The notes under the pieces: generated by a model
The model's input: the letters and a program-made list of their open reading frames with translations, nothing else
Told to the model about the DNA's origin: nothing
The model's database searches: none
DNA from: Siderastrea siderea
Lineage: Eukaryota > Cnidaria > Anthozoa > Scleractinia > Rhizangiidae
Assembly (NCBI GenBank): GCA_964030785.1
Contig: OZ034972.1
Span: 50,074,538 to 50,138,537, forward strand
Reading direction: 5' to 3'
Length of the DNA stretch: 64,000 bases
Part shown: positions 24,401-34,700 of the stretch, in pieces
How positions within the stretch are numbered: the first letter of the stretch is position 1
How the letters are laid out: each line of letters starts with the position of its first letter
Made by a program: the position numbers and the translations under genes

Positions 24401-25218
24401 GGCTCAGAGGATGGCCCTGTGGCTGTTAATTGCCGGCTGTCATTTAGAAATTGACCCTTCCAGAGAACATTGTCCAACTCAATTGTGACAAATTCAAGGC
24501 CACCATAACAGAATTATTAATTTAATAGCTAATTCTTAATTTAATAGTTAATTGTACTTTACCCAAAAATTTGTCAATTTAATTATTTAAGTATTTTTTT
24601 ATATTTTTCGTTTATTTTATGTGTGCCCTATGTGAGGCATTTCAGTGTTGCTGAATAGGCCTTTGTGAAGTATGTAAATAGATGCAGATGTAGGTAGAGG
24701 CCATCCTATAAATCCTCCCCCCCCCCCCCTCTGTTTGTAGTTGTTATTCACCAAGTTGCATTCTCCTTAAGCTAACAGTCAGCAGCACCTCACTAGCAAA
24801 TACATGTAACAGCTACTAACTACTAATGAAGCTTTAAAAAGAAAGGTGAATACACATTCGTCATTGTTCCCCCATGTTTACCTTGCGATATCTGAATCAC
24901 TGGCCAACTCATCTTCATCGATGTATTCTGGCTTTTTGAATGGTTGTTTTCCCTTTGGCTTCTTATTTTTGGATCCTGAAATCTGCAAATTACATGATTT
25001 GTGAAACCACGTGAATCGAAAACACAACTTCTGTGTATCTTTAACGACTATTAAAAAGTAAACAAAGCTTTATATCTACTAAAATACATGTTAACTGCCG
25101 GATATCATTTAAACGTTGACTGTAGCAGTAATATAAGCCTTGCCTGGGACGATTTAGCCTGTCTTTTCCTTGACTTTGAGGATGAACCCTTGCTTTCCGA
25201 CAAAAAGAAGCCCGACAT
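15422..25218 (-). CDS. RRP9: RRP9 / U3-55K, U3 snoRNP WD40 protein
   Basis: Fourteen exons read right to left: 25144-25218, 24882-24982, 22789-22898, 21303-21370, 21084-21125, 20353-20479, 19829-19950, 18961-19053, 18264-18364, 17810-17950, 16997-17059, 16770-16924, 16394-16473 and 15422-15589. Every junction keeps frame, giving 481 aa (human about 475). An acidic/basic N terminus (residues 1-130) is followed by WD40 repeats from about 140: RGHQLSITCL, KDCSIIKW, GHKGHVLCLA, ASGGRDKVIHIW, THQLFSCSHDRTLKIW, GGRDRTVRVWK, MVSGADNGSLSLW, and the diagnostic C-terminal MGQEHRLGRWWR. RRP9 binds the box B/C motif of U3 snoRNA and acts in early 18S pre-rRNA processing in the nucleolus. The first intron appears to use a GC donor (CCCAG|GCAAGG); exon 1 is therefore the least certain part. 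Confidence 0.93.
16565..16745. repeat. (GACT)n-type simple repeat, imperfect
   Basis: GACT/GACTGATG tandem tetramers in an RRP9 intron. They create long Ser/Gln/Val-rich frames on the minus strand that merge with the neighbouring true exon; these frames are artefacts. Confidence 0.9.
17175..17365. mobile_element. degenerate copy of the TTAA-flanked MITE
   Basis: Shares TTAGTTTCTCCTTACA, ACTACTTGATCAAACGT, AATTCTTCCAACCAG and the end GGGGCTTAAAGTGTTAA with the copies at 21734, 36676 and 48911. The left terminus has decayed. Confidence 0.7.
19215..19455 (-). mobile_element. tRNA-derived SINE
   Basis: On the minus strand it begins with a tRNA-like head (GGCATGGTAGTATAGTGGCC, then GGTGGTTCTAGGGTTGG). 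A central block TTGTTTCCTTTGACAAGAAA follows, then CTTTACTCCACATTGTCTCT, then a tail with GGGTACCAGCAAAC and GGGGGGTAGC. A related copy is at 42900-43085 and a tail-only fragment borders the minisatellite at 3940. It lies inside an RRP9 intron in the same sense as the gene. Confidence 0.75.
21734..21945. mobile_element. piggyBac-like MITE flanked by TTAA
   Basis: Ends TTAACCCATTAAGCCCC and GGGGCTTGAAGGGTTAA form an inverted pair. TTAA at each border followed by CCC is the signature of piggyBac-type insertions. It is 212 bp with no coding capacity. This is the best preserved of four copies in the window. Confidence 0.8.
22117..22262. repeat. dispersed repeat, copy 1
   Basis: The order CTTGACTCTGA, ATGACTTCTTCTCAGGTTGT, CAAAACGTCAGTCAATGTCA, AACAGTCCTTCTTAGGACTA, CACTCACC and CGACTTATGATATGACTCC recurs at about 42126-42265. 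It probably derives from the 3' end of a retroelement; no reverse transcriptase is attached here. Confidence 0.65.
22563..22781. repeat. tandem duplication, 109-bp unit, two copies
   Basis: ATGCAACAGAAACTGAAACT through CCCTGGTTCAGGATTTA occurs at 22563-22671 and again at 22672-22781 with few differences. It ends 7 bp from an RRP9 exon border (22789) on the donor side. Confidence 0.85.
22949..23367. mobile_element. Tc1/pogo-type MITE (TA-flanked)
   Basis: TA|CAGTCAAACCTCGATTATCC opens and the inverse of CAGTCGAACCTCGATTATCC, then TA, closes. TCCGGATAATCGA is repeated next to both ends as subterminal repeats. CAGTC..ACCTCGATTATCCG termini are familiar from pogo/Tigger-like DNA transposons. No transposase is left. 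It lies in an RRP9 intron. Confidence 0.85.
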
Positions 25219-25515
25219 TTTGTTTTTAACCTACCGAGAGAAAACTGGGATCTAGGTGACCGCTGACCTTGTCTGTGGCTCACCTTGTTCCCAGGCACAC
25301 TGCACTCCACAAAACAAGATATTTCACATGGCAAGTGTTTCCCAACAAACGTTATCAAAAATCTGCCTGAGACTACAGAAGGGGTCCGGCGGAAGTCAAA
25401 GCATTGTTGTTACGAAAAGACCGGCTAATTTTACAGGCCAACCCTAAAAACAAGTTACATTTTTTAATTGAAAGTTCCTTTATATATGTTACTTCCTTAT
25501 CACAAAAATTGACAA
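25219..25515. promoter_or_regulatory. 5' flank / probable promoter region of RRP9
   Basis: Sequence immediately upstream of the proposed RRP9 start on the minus strand. It contains a moderately GC-rich stretch (25240-25400) and no other gene. The transcription start is not visible. Confidence 0.35.
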
Positions 25516-25719
25516 GAACGTCATGCTAGCCCACATATAAGGCACTAATAACGTTACAATCCTATATGAATATATACGCCAACTGATTAAGGCACCTACC
25601 TCCACTAACACACACTTTCCTTCACTTGTACTCACTTTCCTTCATTTGTACTCACTTTCCTTCACTTGTACTCACTTACCTTCACATTAGTGCCTTATAT
25701 GTGGGCTAGCATGACGTTC
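25516..25719. repeat. perfect 34-bp inverted repeat around a 20-bp tandem repeat
   Basis: The arms 25516-25549 (beginning GAACGTCATGCTAGCCCACA) and 25686-25719 are exact reverse complements. The loop contains about four copies of ACTTTCCTTCACTTGTACTC (about 25608-25685). Exact arms imply a recent inverted duplication or a young foldback element. Confidence 0.9.
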
Positions 25720-25896
25720 TGGCCCAAAAATTCCAATTCAGAATTTATCTCTACAGTTGTGTACGTTGGGGCTCCATATAAGGTAACCTGTTTACGATGT
25801 TCGCGTCTCAGTACGATGCTTGAGCTTGCCGTGGAATTCACGGAAATAGCCGCCTTGAACACACCACTAATGAGTCACTCGTTGTCACTTATTTTG

Positions 25897-26017
25897 TAGC
25901 CTGTGTAGCAGGCGTAAACCGGGAGGGGGTGCGGAGAGCAAGAGAGTAGGGCCGGGGAAAATGAGGCCCACTCTCGCTCCACTACCCCCTCCCCGCTTAC
26001 GCCTGTCACACAGGCTA
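25897..26017. mobile_element. foldback MITE, second copy, 9-bp target duplication
   Basis: The ends TAGCCTGTGTAGCAGGCGTA and ACGCCTGTCACACAGGCTA are inverted. Flanks CTTATTTTG and CTTATTGTG are a 9-bp duplication with one change. Same family as 14005-14181, but the core is shorter. Confidence 0.8.
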
Positions 26018-26857
26018 CTTATTGTGTAAGGGTGATCAGAAATTTTGTAGGTGTAAATAAGAAATATTGGATTATGCCGTGAATCCGTGAATTATGCCTT
26101 GAAAATGAACCAATTACAATTCTTTCTCAGTGGCACTAAACAAAGAAAAGATTCTGACGTGTGTATTGTGCATATTTCCAAATGATCGCTTTCTGCTGTT
26201 GAGCAAATATTTTTCGTTGCGGAACGAATTAAGAATTTTATGAAATGTGACGGTATAAAGCAAAGTGTCAAAGACCACACCCATAAGATCCGTGTTGTCG
26301 CTGCTGTGCTGTGAAGGCGGACTTGAAGTCCATTTCCTGGCGCCTTCTTGATATGCATCACTTCAGAGAAGTCCTCCAGGTTTGTTCTTCCTTAAACAGT
26401 ATTAATTCGTCTCAAGTTTTAAGCTTTTCCTTTTCGACGCATTTTGAAGGCTGGCGTTATTGCCAGCCTGTTACGACAAAGGAAGATTCCATATTCACGA
26501 TGCCAGTCCATTTAGCTCTCGGTTTAATTACATGTGTAATTTGTGCCTTTTTGTATGTAAATGTCACGTTGTCACTTAAGTACCGTTTGCTTATGCCTAG
26601 GTAATGTAATAATTCTGCCAGCTTTTTGTCGTCACTAGTGCTAACCGTTATTCGTCAATTGGGATATCCTATGTTCGGTAAAGCTATATTGTGCAGTGTT
26701 TAAGTATTGTATTGTAAGCGTTTTAAGCATTGCTTTAGTACTGTAAGCAAATAAGTACTTGTATTGTGTATTTTTGAATTGTTCAATAAAAGTCTCCCTT
26801 AAGAAAAAAAAAAAGAAAGAAATTAAGTCAGGCACAAGAGAGACTAATTTTATTTTT
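26018..26857. other. intergenic; possible 3' end of an unrecognised transcript or retrocopy
   Basis: A frame at 26311-26604 (97 codons, plus strand) matches nothing I know. At 26783 AATAAA is followed about 20 bp later by a long A-rich tract (from 26803), the look of a polyadenylated end copied into DNA. Nothing else is supported. Confidence 0.35.
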
Positions 26858-27720
26858 GACCTATGTTGAAAACATAGGGTCTTAGCCAGCGTGAAGTTTT
26901 TCGCTTTCTATGTTTGTTTGTTTGTTTGTATGTATGTATGTATGTATGTATGTATTTTTGATCCGGGGGGAAATCTCATGTGAGACGGGCGGGAATGCTC
27001 GTCGGAAAATTATGCTAAAACAGACGGAGAACGCGAGACGACGTGCATCCAGGCACCATTCACATGGGAGTACACCCCCCGGGGGAATTTATGTGGCACT
27101 ATGTAGCACCAATCAGATTGAGGCTACTAAGCTAAGAGTACATTCTACCAATGAAAGAGCTGGTTAGAATCCGCTTACTGAAGTTGAAGGTCAGACAAGG
27201 TTAAGCTTACCGGCCATGTCGAATGTACATATGGGGACGGAAACGATCAGCGCAAATGTGCTTTTCTACTTTTTCGTCTCGAATATTATATTTTCAGTAA
27301 AGGCTTGGTGTAGTGGAATTGATGGTAATTTCCTAAAGCTATTGTAAGGGCAGGTAAAATTGAACTTTGTCGTGGCCAACGGTGGAACGTGAATACTTGA
27401 CAAAAACAATTAACATCGTTCCAAAAATAGAGTTGTTGACGAGAAAGTGTATTTTAATTTGTTCTTTTATGATTTGTGTTATGAAACAGCTGTTTTGGTT
27501 ATGTATCTTTTAGCAAGATGTTGGTTGAAAAGATTGTATCTGTGCTTGATACGGATAATTTTGACTGTACTTTGCAAGGTGTTTGAAACAGCTTTGTTTA
27601 GTAATTTGAAATTTGTAGCGACGTGTTTGTAAGATTGCAATTTGCATAAATTAGCTTGTTTATTCAAGCGTGTCAGTAGGTTTTTAAACCTGTTTTCTCT
27701 TCCCAAAATGCAGTTTAGTT

Positions 27721-28092
27721 TTAGTTTACGATGTTGTGTCCATGATTTATATCAGTCATATCCACAGATTTTCCAGCCGACATAGAAATGATTTCTTTCT
27801 TGGTTTTATCATATACGGGAACATATTGTTTTTTAGCGACGTGTTTAAGATAGCAATTTGCATAGATTAGCTTGTTCAAGCGTGTCTGTAGGTTTTTAAA
27901 CCTGTAATGTATACGGTAACATAGCGAGTTCACGGTACGCTCAAGCTCGGAAACTTCGTTAACTGCAAAACCAAAATGTACTTTTGAATCGTCTGGCAAA
28001 GGAATATGAAATACTCCCAGAAGGTGCGAATCTTTCTGTCGAAATTGTTCGAGAATTCCTTCTAGCGGGGCATTTTTTGGAGAACTCGGCAA
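27721..28092 (-). CDS. unrecognised 123-aa frame in repeat-rich DNA
   Basis: An open frame beginning MPSSPKNAPLEGILEQ that contains RFKNLQTRLNKLIYANCYLK. A second minus-strand frame at 27479-27706 contains a related peptide (RFKNLLTRLNKQ), because the DNA at about 27617-27695 and 27838-27908 is a diverged direct repeat. It has no recognised domain. Retention of a similar peptide in both copies hints at former coding, perhaps of a transposon gene; it may equally be chance. Confidence 0.3.
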   Translation of the reverse strand: MPSSPKNAPLEGILEQFRQKDSHLLGVFHIPLPDDSKVHFGFAVNEVSELERTVNSLCYRIHYRFKNLQTRLNKLIYANCYLKHVAKKQYVPVYDKTKKEIISMSAGKSVDMTDINHGHNIVN

Positions 28093-28552
28093 GCTGCTGG
28101 CCAGGTCATCTTAACACGACAAAAAGTGAAAAGTCCTAAAAAGTACAACAAATCACAGTTTACTTAAAGAAAACAAAATACCAGTCTGCGTAGTCTGCAT
28201 GTTCTGCAGTGTGCACAGTCTGCAGGCTACGTTTTAACGTGACCGCAATGACTGTCCTCTCCTCAAATTATTATCTACTACACTTGTTTCTTTCACATCT
28301 TGTTGTGAGCTCGATTTATATTCTTCAGTAATATGCAGACAATCATTAGTTGACCTTAACTGAGGTTTCAGTTTTAAATTTAATTTGAAGTTTTTATGCA
28401 GTCGTTTTGTTCTAGTGTCAGTTTGACTTTTCAGCCTATAGCCTACTAGCCCGATGGTTGCTCTATCTCCAATTTTGGTCCAACTGGGTTTTTAGCGGGA
28501 TGTTGTTTTGCATTCCAAGGGTATTGCTGAGTAAACGAAAAAGCTGTTTTAG

Positions 28553-28761
28553 GCCCAGTTCAGACGCCGTACCTCTCATGGGCCGTACCAATTACATTTT
28601 CGCTCCTAGGTCGTATTTAAGTGGCAAACTTTGCCGTACCCTGAGATTTTGGCTTGCCTAATTGAAATCTGTCGAAAAAACTCATTTGGACACCGTACAA
28701 CTGCCAAAAAACTACGTACTACTTGGTACGACACATGGGAGGTGCGGCGTCTGAACTGGGC
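28553..28761. mobile_element. 209-bp MITE with about 38-bp inverted ends
   Basis: The left end GCCCAGTTCAGACGCCGTAC continues CTCTCATGGGCCGTACCA and is mirrored by the right end (GCCCAGTTCAGACGCCGCAC, then CTCCCATGTGTCGTACCA on the complement). No coding capacity. The target duplication is not clear. Confidence 0.8.
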
Positions 28762-31395
28762 TTTATGCACTCAGGTGCCATAGTGGAGGGGTGAAGTATT
28801 TGCAAGAATAATCGCGTGTTGTTTTGTCCTCAGAGTATGTCTTAAAAATCGCAAATAAGCGAGGATAAGACTTGTCATTTCAACATAGGTCAAGCACGCA
28901 ATGCGTGCCTATGTTTAATGGTATCGTTATACAAAGATTATTGGTTGGGATTGTCGCGTTTCAAATAAGCGCAATTGTTTTTGTATTTACAAAGTGACAC
29001 GATGGCGCGAAATTAAAAAAAAGTTTGGAAAACTGATTTTTTTCCTTGCTGACCACTCCGGTCTTTAAGGAGAGAAAGTAACTTGTGATGGCCACGAAGA
29101 AGGAGGGAAGATGATGTGCTGATGAGGAACGCCATCAAATTTGCCATGCATGCGCAGTTCGTTAACGTTCTTAATTGGAACATTTCTTGCGAGAAACAAT
29201 GAAAAAGAGGATACTCTAAACTAACTAGCGAGGGTTTTCACGGCGGCCATGTTGGAGGCACAAAACAATTAGAACTTCTTGCAGAAAAACAGAACTCACT
29301 TCCCAAAGGAGATACATTTTATTGTTTATACATCCAACATGGCCACCATGAAGACTCTCTATTTACAAGGGAAGAAATGTACACCCACAACAAAACAGAA
29401 TATAATTTTAATGATTAAAAATGCAAGGAACTCTTTCCTTGAATCGCATTCAGATTACGCGTTCAGTATCGCCTGCGTAGCTTCGCATGGTTGTTCAACT
29501 ATCGCCGATTTTAAGAAGGTAAATTCTGTTTGATGTTGTCACCGTGAGAATATTGAAGGCTAAATGAGGATTTCTTAAATGTTTTCTCTGTTAGACGCTA
29601 TAGACTAACAAGAACGTTGAAACGAAACTCAGCTAGTGACGTTATTGAGGCCGGTCACTTCACACATTGTTTTCTTTAATAAAGCAGAAAAATAATTGCA
29701 TCGGCAAGGGGGGAATCAATGGTTGCATACACACGAAGGAACTTGTCTTTATTGGCTAAGATAAATTTGAAACAGTTAGAAACCAGTGCTTCTCAGTGCT
29801 TCTTGTTACGTTATCAGAATGGAATGTCTTGTTTGATCAGCAAACAAACGCCAAAATTGTTCCCAAAATTACCATCAAAATACAGACAAATACAGAATTA
29901 TTTAGAAAATTACAGCGAAGGGGCAAAATTGCGACCACTTCGAATTAATTCGGACACATTTGTGAGAACGACCTCGGCAACGAATAAGAATTGAAGAACT
30001 GGCTCAAGAAACTTACTTAGGAGGAAACGTCGACTTGAGTTCCTTTTCTGGCCACTTCCTTGAATTCTACACTTCGAGCAGTGGTCCTGTTTTACTCAGG
30101 TCCTACGCACGAGTGGAATGAATAAATTATACAAAATAACGGTAACTGAAAACGCGGAGGGATTGGCGGAGAGGGAGAAACTTGTAATTTGGAGAAGAAA
30201 GAGACTGCTCGCATTCTATTGAATTCTGACTCGACAAATAGCCACGCTTCAAACATGAAACGTCACAGCCCGACACAGTAGATTTTGTCACGTTCGCGTT
30301 ATTGTGCGAATTACCCAATGAGACGAGAACAGCGGAGATGAAATTAGCATATTTTCATATATTTGTACGCAGAGGTAAAGAGGTTTGGAAGCCTGGCATG
30401 ATGAGGCACCAGGGCTCCCACTAAGGCGACTACGACAAAATGCACTGGGTACGAGTCTGTAGTGCTGAGTTCCTAAACTTTCTGCGTTCTAATCTAGTTG
30501 CATACAGTTATTATGGCAATTCAAAAGCTTTCAGAACTGCAACACCACAGAATAAGGCTGCAAAAAATGAGTATTATGCCGGCACAGAAGCGTGGCCGGC
30601 ATTATGTCTGAAGCTCCAGGTATAGCATCATGCTCGAAATTACGCCGGCATCACCCGTCAGACCCTAAGTTACACTTGCATATCACACTAAGTTTTTTAC
30701 GTTGAATATCCATTAGAAACTCTAGCCGTGTTGATAAATGATATGGGTCTTTAGGGTGTGACATTATCAAAACAGCGAAAACAACAGAGTATTTTTCTTT
30801 AAGATAGCCTTACTAGACTTCACGGATTTTATCATCATAAAAGGAGGAATCTTCCGTCAAATTCAGAAGCTAAAGACGACTTTCAATAGACCCGAAATTA
30901 AAGTGAAATTCGGCTGCAAAATAGTCTCATAGTCTAAAGCTGACGTGCAAAACAGCAAAACTCGCGCAAGAGACAGCAACAGGCAAGCTCGCTCACTCTA
31001 CCTCTTTTGTTCTACGCCACAGTTTGTACGCTAAACGAGCGCATAAATAAATTTAAGAAAAGTGGGAAATACTGATGGACGGGACGAGTAATGAACCTTG
31101 CAAATTTCAAAGTGGAAATTTTTTTTTGAATCACCCAACTAAAGCGGTTATATTAGTTAGTTCAGAGTTACAGTTCAAAATCTATTTGGCTGGTACATTG
31201 TCAAGACTAAAACCGGCACTACCAAAACATAAAGAAGTTTGCCGAGCTTCAACCAGTGTTATATTAGTCTGACCTTAATTTGAATTTCGCTTTCAATCCC
31301 TGCTTTATTTATAACGTACATTTTCATATCTCCACTGTATGCATCTGATGTACCGGATCATTCAATTATATTAATATTTTTATATTACTTATAGA
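28762..31395. other. gene-poor intergenic region
   Basis: No gene recognised. GGCGGCCATGTTGGA at 29242 is mirrored by TCCAACATGGCCACC at 29332, an inverted pair that may bound another small element. Frames at 29279-29533 and 29719-29994 resemble no family known to me. Confidence 0.4.
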
Positions 31396-31773
31396 TAGTA
31401 GGGCAGAAAAAACAAACAAACAAACAAACAAACAAAAAATGCGTCCGATTGCCCAGGGAAAGTTCACCAAGTAAAATAAAGTTCACACAAGTTTCCTTCA
31501 GTAGGCTTGAGTTAGCCTCAGACCAACATTTTAAACTGTTATATTCCGTTTGCTACTACGCGGATGACACGACATTAAAACCCCTGAAAGCATCAATGCT
31601 ACTAGCATCAAGCCTTACTCACCGAAAAGGCCGGGTATTTACTTAGGAGGTTAGAAAACATTGCAGTAGCGTTTTCAGTGGACACTGAGTAAAATTTACG
31701 TGTGGGCTTCAAGAAAAAATTGTAATATACTGGTCCACTAGGCAATCGGATTAATTTTTCCTGCCCTAATACG
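31396..31773. mobile_element. MITE-like element with inverted ends
   Basis: TAGGGCAGAAAAA, then an (AAAC)n tract and TCCGATTGCCCA at the left; AGGCAATCGGA and TTTTTCCTGCCCTA at the right. The ends are reverse complements interrupted by the microsatellite. It ends about 20 bp beyond the SDR stop codon. Confidence 0.7.
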
Positions 31774-31795
31774 TAACTGCTTATCCTCAAATGCC

Positions 31796-34700
31796 TTAAC
31801 AAGGGGCGTCTGTTGGTTCAATCAGTATTTCATTAATAGCACAGTGAGCCGGCTGAGTCACAGCATACACAACAGCATTTGCAACATCACTCGGGTTTAG
31901 TCTCTTTACGTCGTCACTAACTTCATATTTTTCCCTAGCCTGGAAAGGTAATAACAGACAATAGTAATTAATTCTGCCTTGCTTCACTTAAAACAAAACA
32001 CAGTTAATTAAAATAAAATTAGCCGCCAAACCTCTCCATCAGTGCTTATGACCCCAAACGCTGTTGCCACGTCACCTGGAAGAAAACCACAAAAAGAAAG
32101 TGATGGGAGACACGAAGGAAAACTAACTTCATTATGAGATCTAGTCAAACAGGTTTCTGTCTTCCATGACAGGGATCAGGAAATTCTACATTAGAATGGT
32201 TTTCAATCGGACACTTGCATGATGGCGTCATTTGACAACAACTACCACAATCCTTCAGTTTGTTCTTTTCTTGTGAAAATTAGTGCTATTGTTGTTTAAA
32301 CCTCACTGGGATTACAAATTTTAAGAACAAAGGAAAAAAGGAAATGAATTCTGGTAGTTGTAGTCAAATGACACCATCGTGCAAGTGTCCTATTAAGTGT
32401 CGTAAAACCTAAACTAAAGAAATTGCTCTGGCCAATCACAACAGTGGTAAACAAAACAATGAACCAATCAAAACAATGCAAATAACATATTCGGCGGCAA
32501 GCGCGGGAAAACACGCGCGAGCAAGTCACGAATGGTCGGGTAAGGGCGCAAGTTGCTTCAACCAATCACCCGGCGTAGTAACGCGAAACTAAAGCAAAGG
32601 CAAATTACTCTCGCCATAACAGTCCAAGCAATTTGCTGGGCCCGGTTGCTCAAAGCAAGTAAAGGCTGGTTTTCATATGATCGCTACCATCGCTGCGATC
32701 GGTGGAAAAACGTTCAGCAATTGTTGCGATCATGTGGAAACCACTTTTTAGCGATCGTAACGATCACAGCAATCACGTGGAAACCAGCCTATATGGAAAC
32801 TGCTCAGCGATCAAAGTCACAACGACTTGGTAGTGATCGTAGCGTTCGTAGCAATCATATGGAAACCAGCCTTTTAAGCATATCACGATTAGCGTCATTT
32901 TGACTTAAATTTGGATTTGTTCCGCTTTCAAACTGAAAGTTACAATTAACCTGGAAACGCTTTAAAACAAGAGGAATGGCAACCTTTCGAACAACCGGTT
33001 GCTAGTGTTCAAACCTGGTTGGATGGATGTAACCTTCACTCCGCTACCCACAAGCTCCAGCCTCAATCCCTGCGTCAGTGCCTCCACAAAATACTTCGTG
33101 CCAGAGTACACAGCCAACCCAGGAAAAGACTGAAAGGAATGACTATGGGTTAAAAGTAGCTTTCTATTGTGGAAATTGCACAGGCTCACTACCATCATAC
33201 TTATCAGTTTTACATCATTTTACACTTTCTATTCGTTTTTCATTTTAAAAATAGTTTTGACCTAAGTTTTAGCTTCATTAAGTAATTCTTTAACTTAATC
33301 TTATCAACCAACATGTAAAGCGCTATGGGACAATAATGGAAATGGTGTTACATAAAAGTGAAAAAGCTGAGGGAAAAACAGTTTTCCTCTCAGTTTTTCT
33401 CCTTCATTTGCTTGTATGATTATCTTCGCTGCTCCAATACCTAGAAAGGCCTGCTAGCTAGCGTTCTCAAGTCCACCACGCTAGCCAGTGTTATTATCAC
33501 ATTTCACGATAGGACTTGAACTTCTCACCTTTAGGTCATAATTCCGACAAGCTAACCTCTTCGCCACGCCCTGTCCCCCTTTAAAACGTCGAAGGTACGT
33601 AAGAACGTCTTAAGCTGCACTTAACTCAAGAACGAGACGGCACAGGAAAGTATCCCTTAAGTTTCGACAGTACGAGAAAAATGTATTTCACCCAATTACA
33701 GAAGTTGACCCTGTTACCTTTCTGCCGGCATTAGACGAAATGTTGACAATGTGGCCCTTCTTTCTTGACAGCATTCCTGGAAGCACTGCACCAATGCAAT
33801 TCATCACACCCTGACGATAATAAGAAACAGAACCAATGAATTTCATTATTCACATAAACAGCAGCTTTCACTTTTTTCGATTGAGCCATTTTACTACTAC
33901 TAGAGTTCTCCATTTTGCTGTTTTCTTTAGGCTGTTTGTTATTTTAAAATCCTCCAATCATATGTTAGCTCTAGTTACTGATAAATGCAGAAAATTTGTC
34001 ATCGCCACAAAGAGAGTTCACCCCAAACAACGTTCCTCATTAAAAGGTACGCATGGTTTACGTTATCTGAGCTACGTTAAGACAGGGTGAAGAAAGACAG
34101 TTGATACCGTAGATTGATCAACCAAGTGTTCATGTTTTACAAGATCTATAAAGGGCTTGTTGGTATTTCCCTACCACCTGAAATATCTCGCAATACAAGA
34201 GCTTCAAGATCTCCTAATTGTACACCATTTCATCAACTTGCCACACTGAATGATACTTATAAATACTCTTTTTACCCTAGAGCTATAAGAACTTGGAACA
34301 GTGTACCCTTATCTCTAATTCCTGATTCATTAGATGAATTTAAGGCCATTATCTCTAGCATGTAGGATACTATATTGTATTTTATTATATAGACAAGGGT
34401 GTTTTAGTGGAAAATAGACCACTCGTAAAGTTCATACGAAACTACATCCGGGACTCGAGTGGCGTAGTTTCCATATCCTCACTAGTGAGGATATCGATGA
34501 AGTCATTTCCCGCTCTTACACTGCTGTTTGTGCAAAAATACTCTTATCTATATAATAAAAAGAAAATTACACGGTGGCTTGAAGATATGAATTTTATGTT
34601 TAATTATTTATTTACTTATTTATTTAATTTTTGCTTTTAAACTCCTAGTATAGTTTCACAGTTTTAGGAGTATACTTATTAAAGATTAAAGTTCCGTAAT

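Larger units (their letters stand above)
26858..28890. mobile_element. possible 2-kb element bounded by inverted GACCTATGTTGAAA
   Basis: GACCTATGTTGAAA at 26858 recurs inverted at about 28875-28890 (TTTCAACATAGGTC). Each end also forms a local hairpin (CCTATGTTGAAAACATAGG on the left; AACATAGG..GCACGCAATGCGTGC..CCTATGTT on the right). Simple repeats (TGTT)n and (TGTA)n follow the left end. The interior holds a 123-codon frame and a direct repeat. Whether this is one element is inference. Confidence 0.45.

Noticed and set aside
25608..25685. Possible CRISPR-like array (four spaced repeats)
   Set aside because: Repeats are contiguous 20-mers without spacers and the genome is eukaryotic; it is a minisatellite in the loop of an inverted repeat.
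32553..32903. 116-codon plus-strand frame
   Set aside because: Mostly MITE sequence (32661-32874) rich in GATCG words, with no domain.
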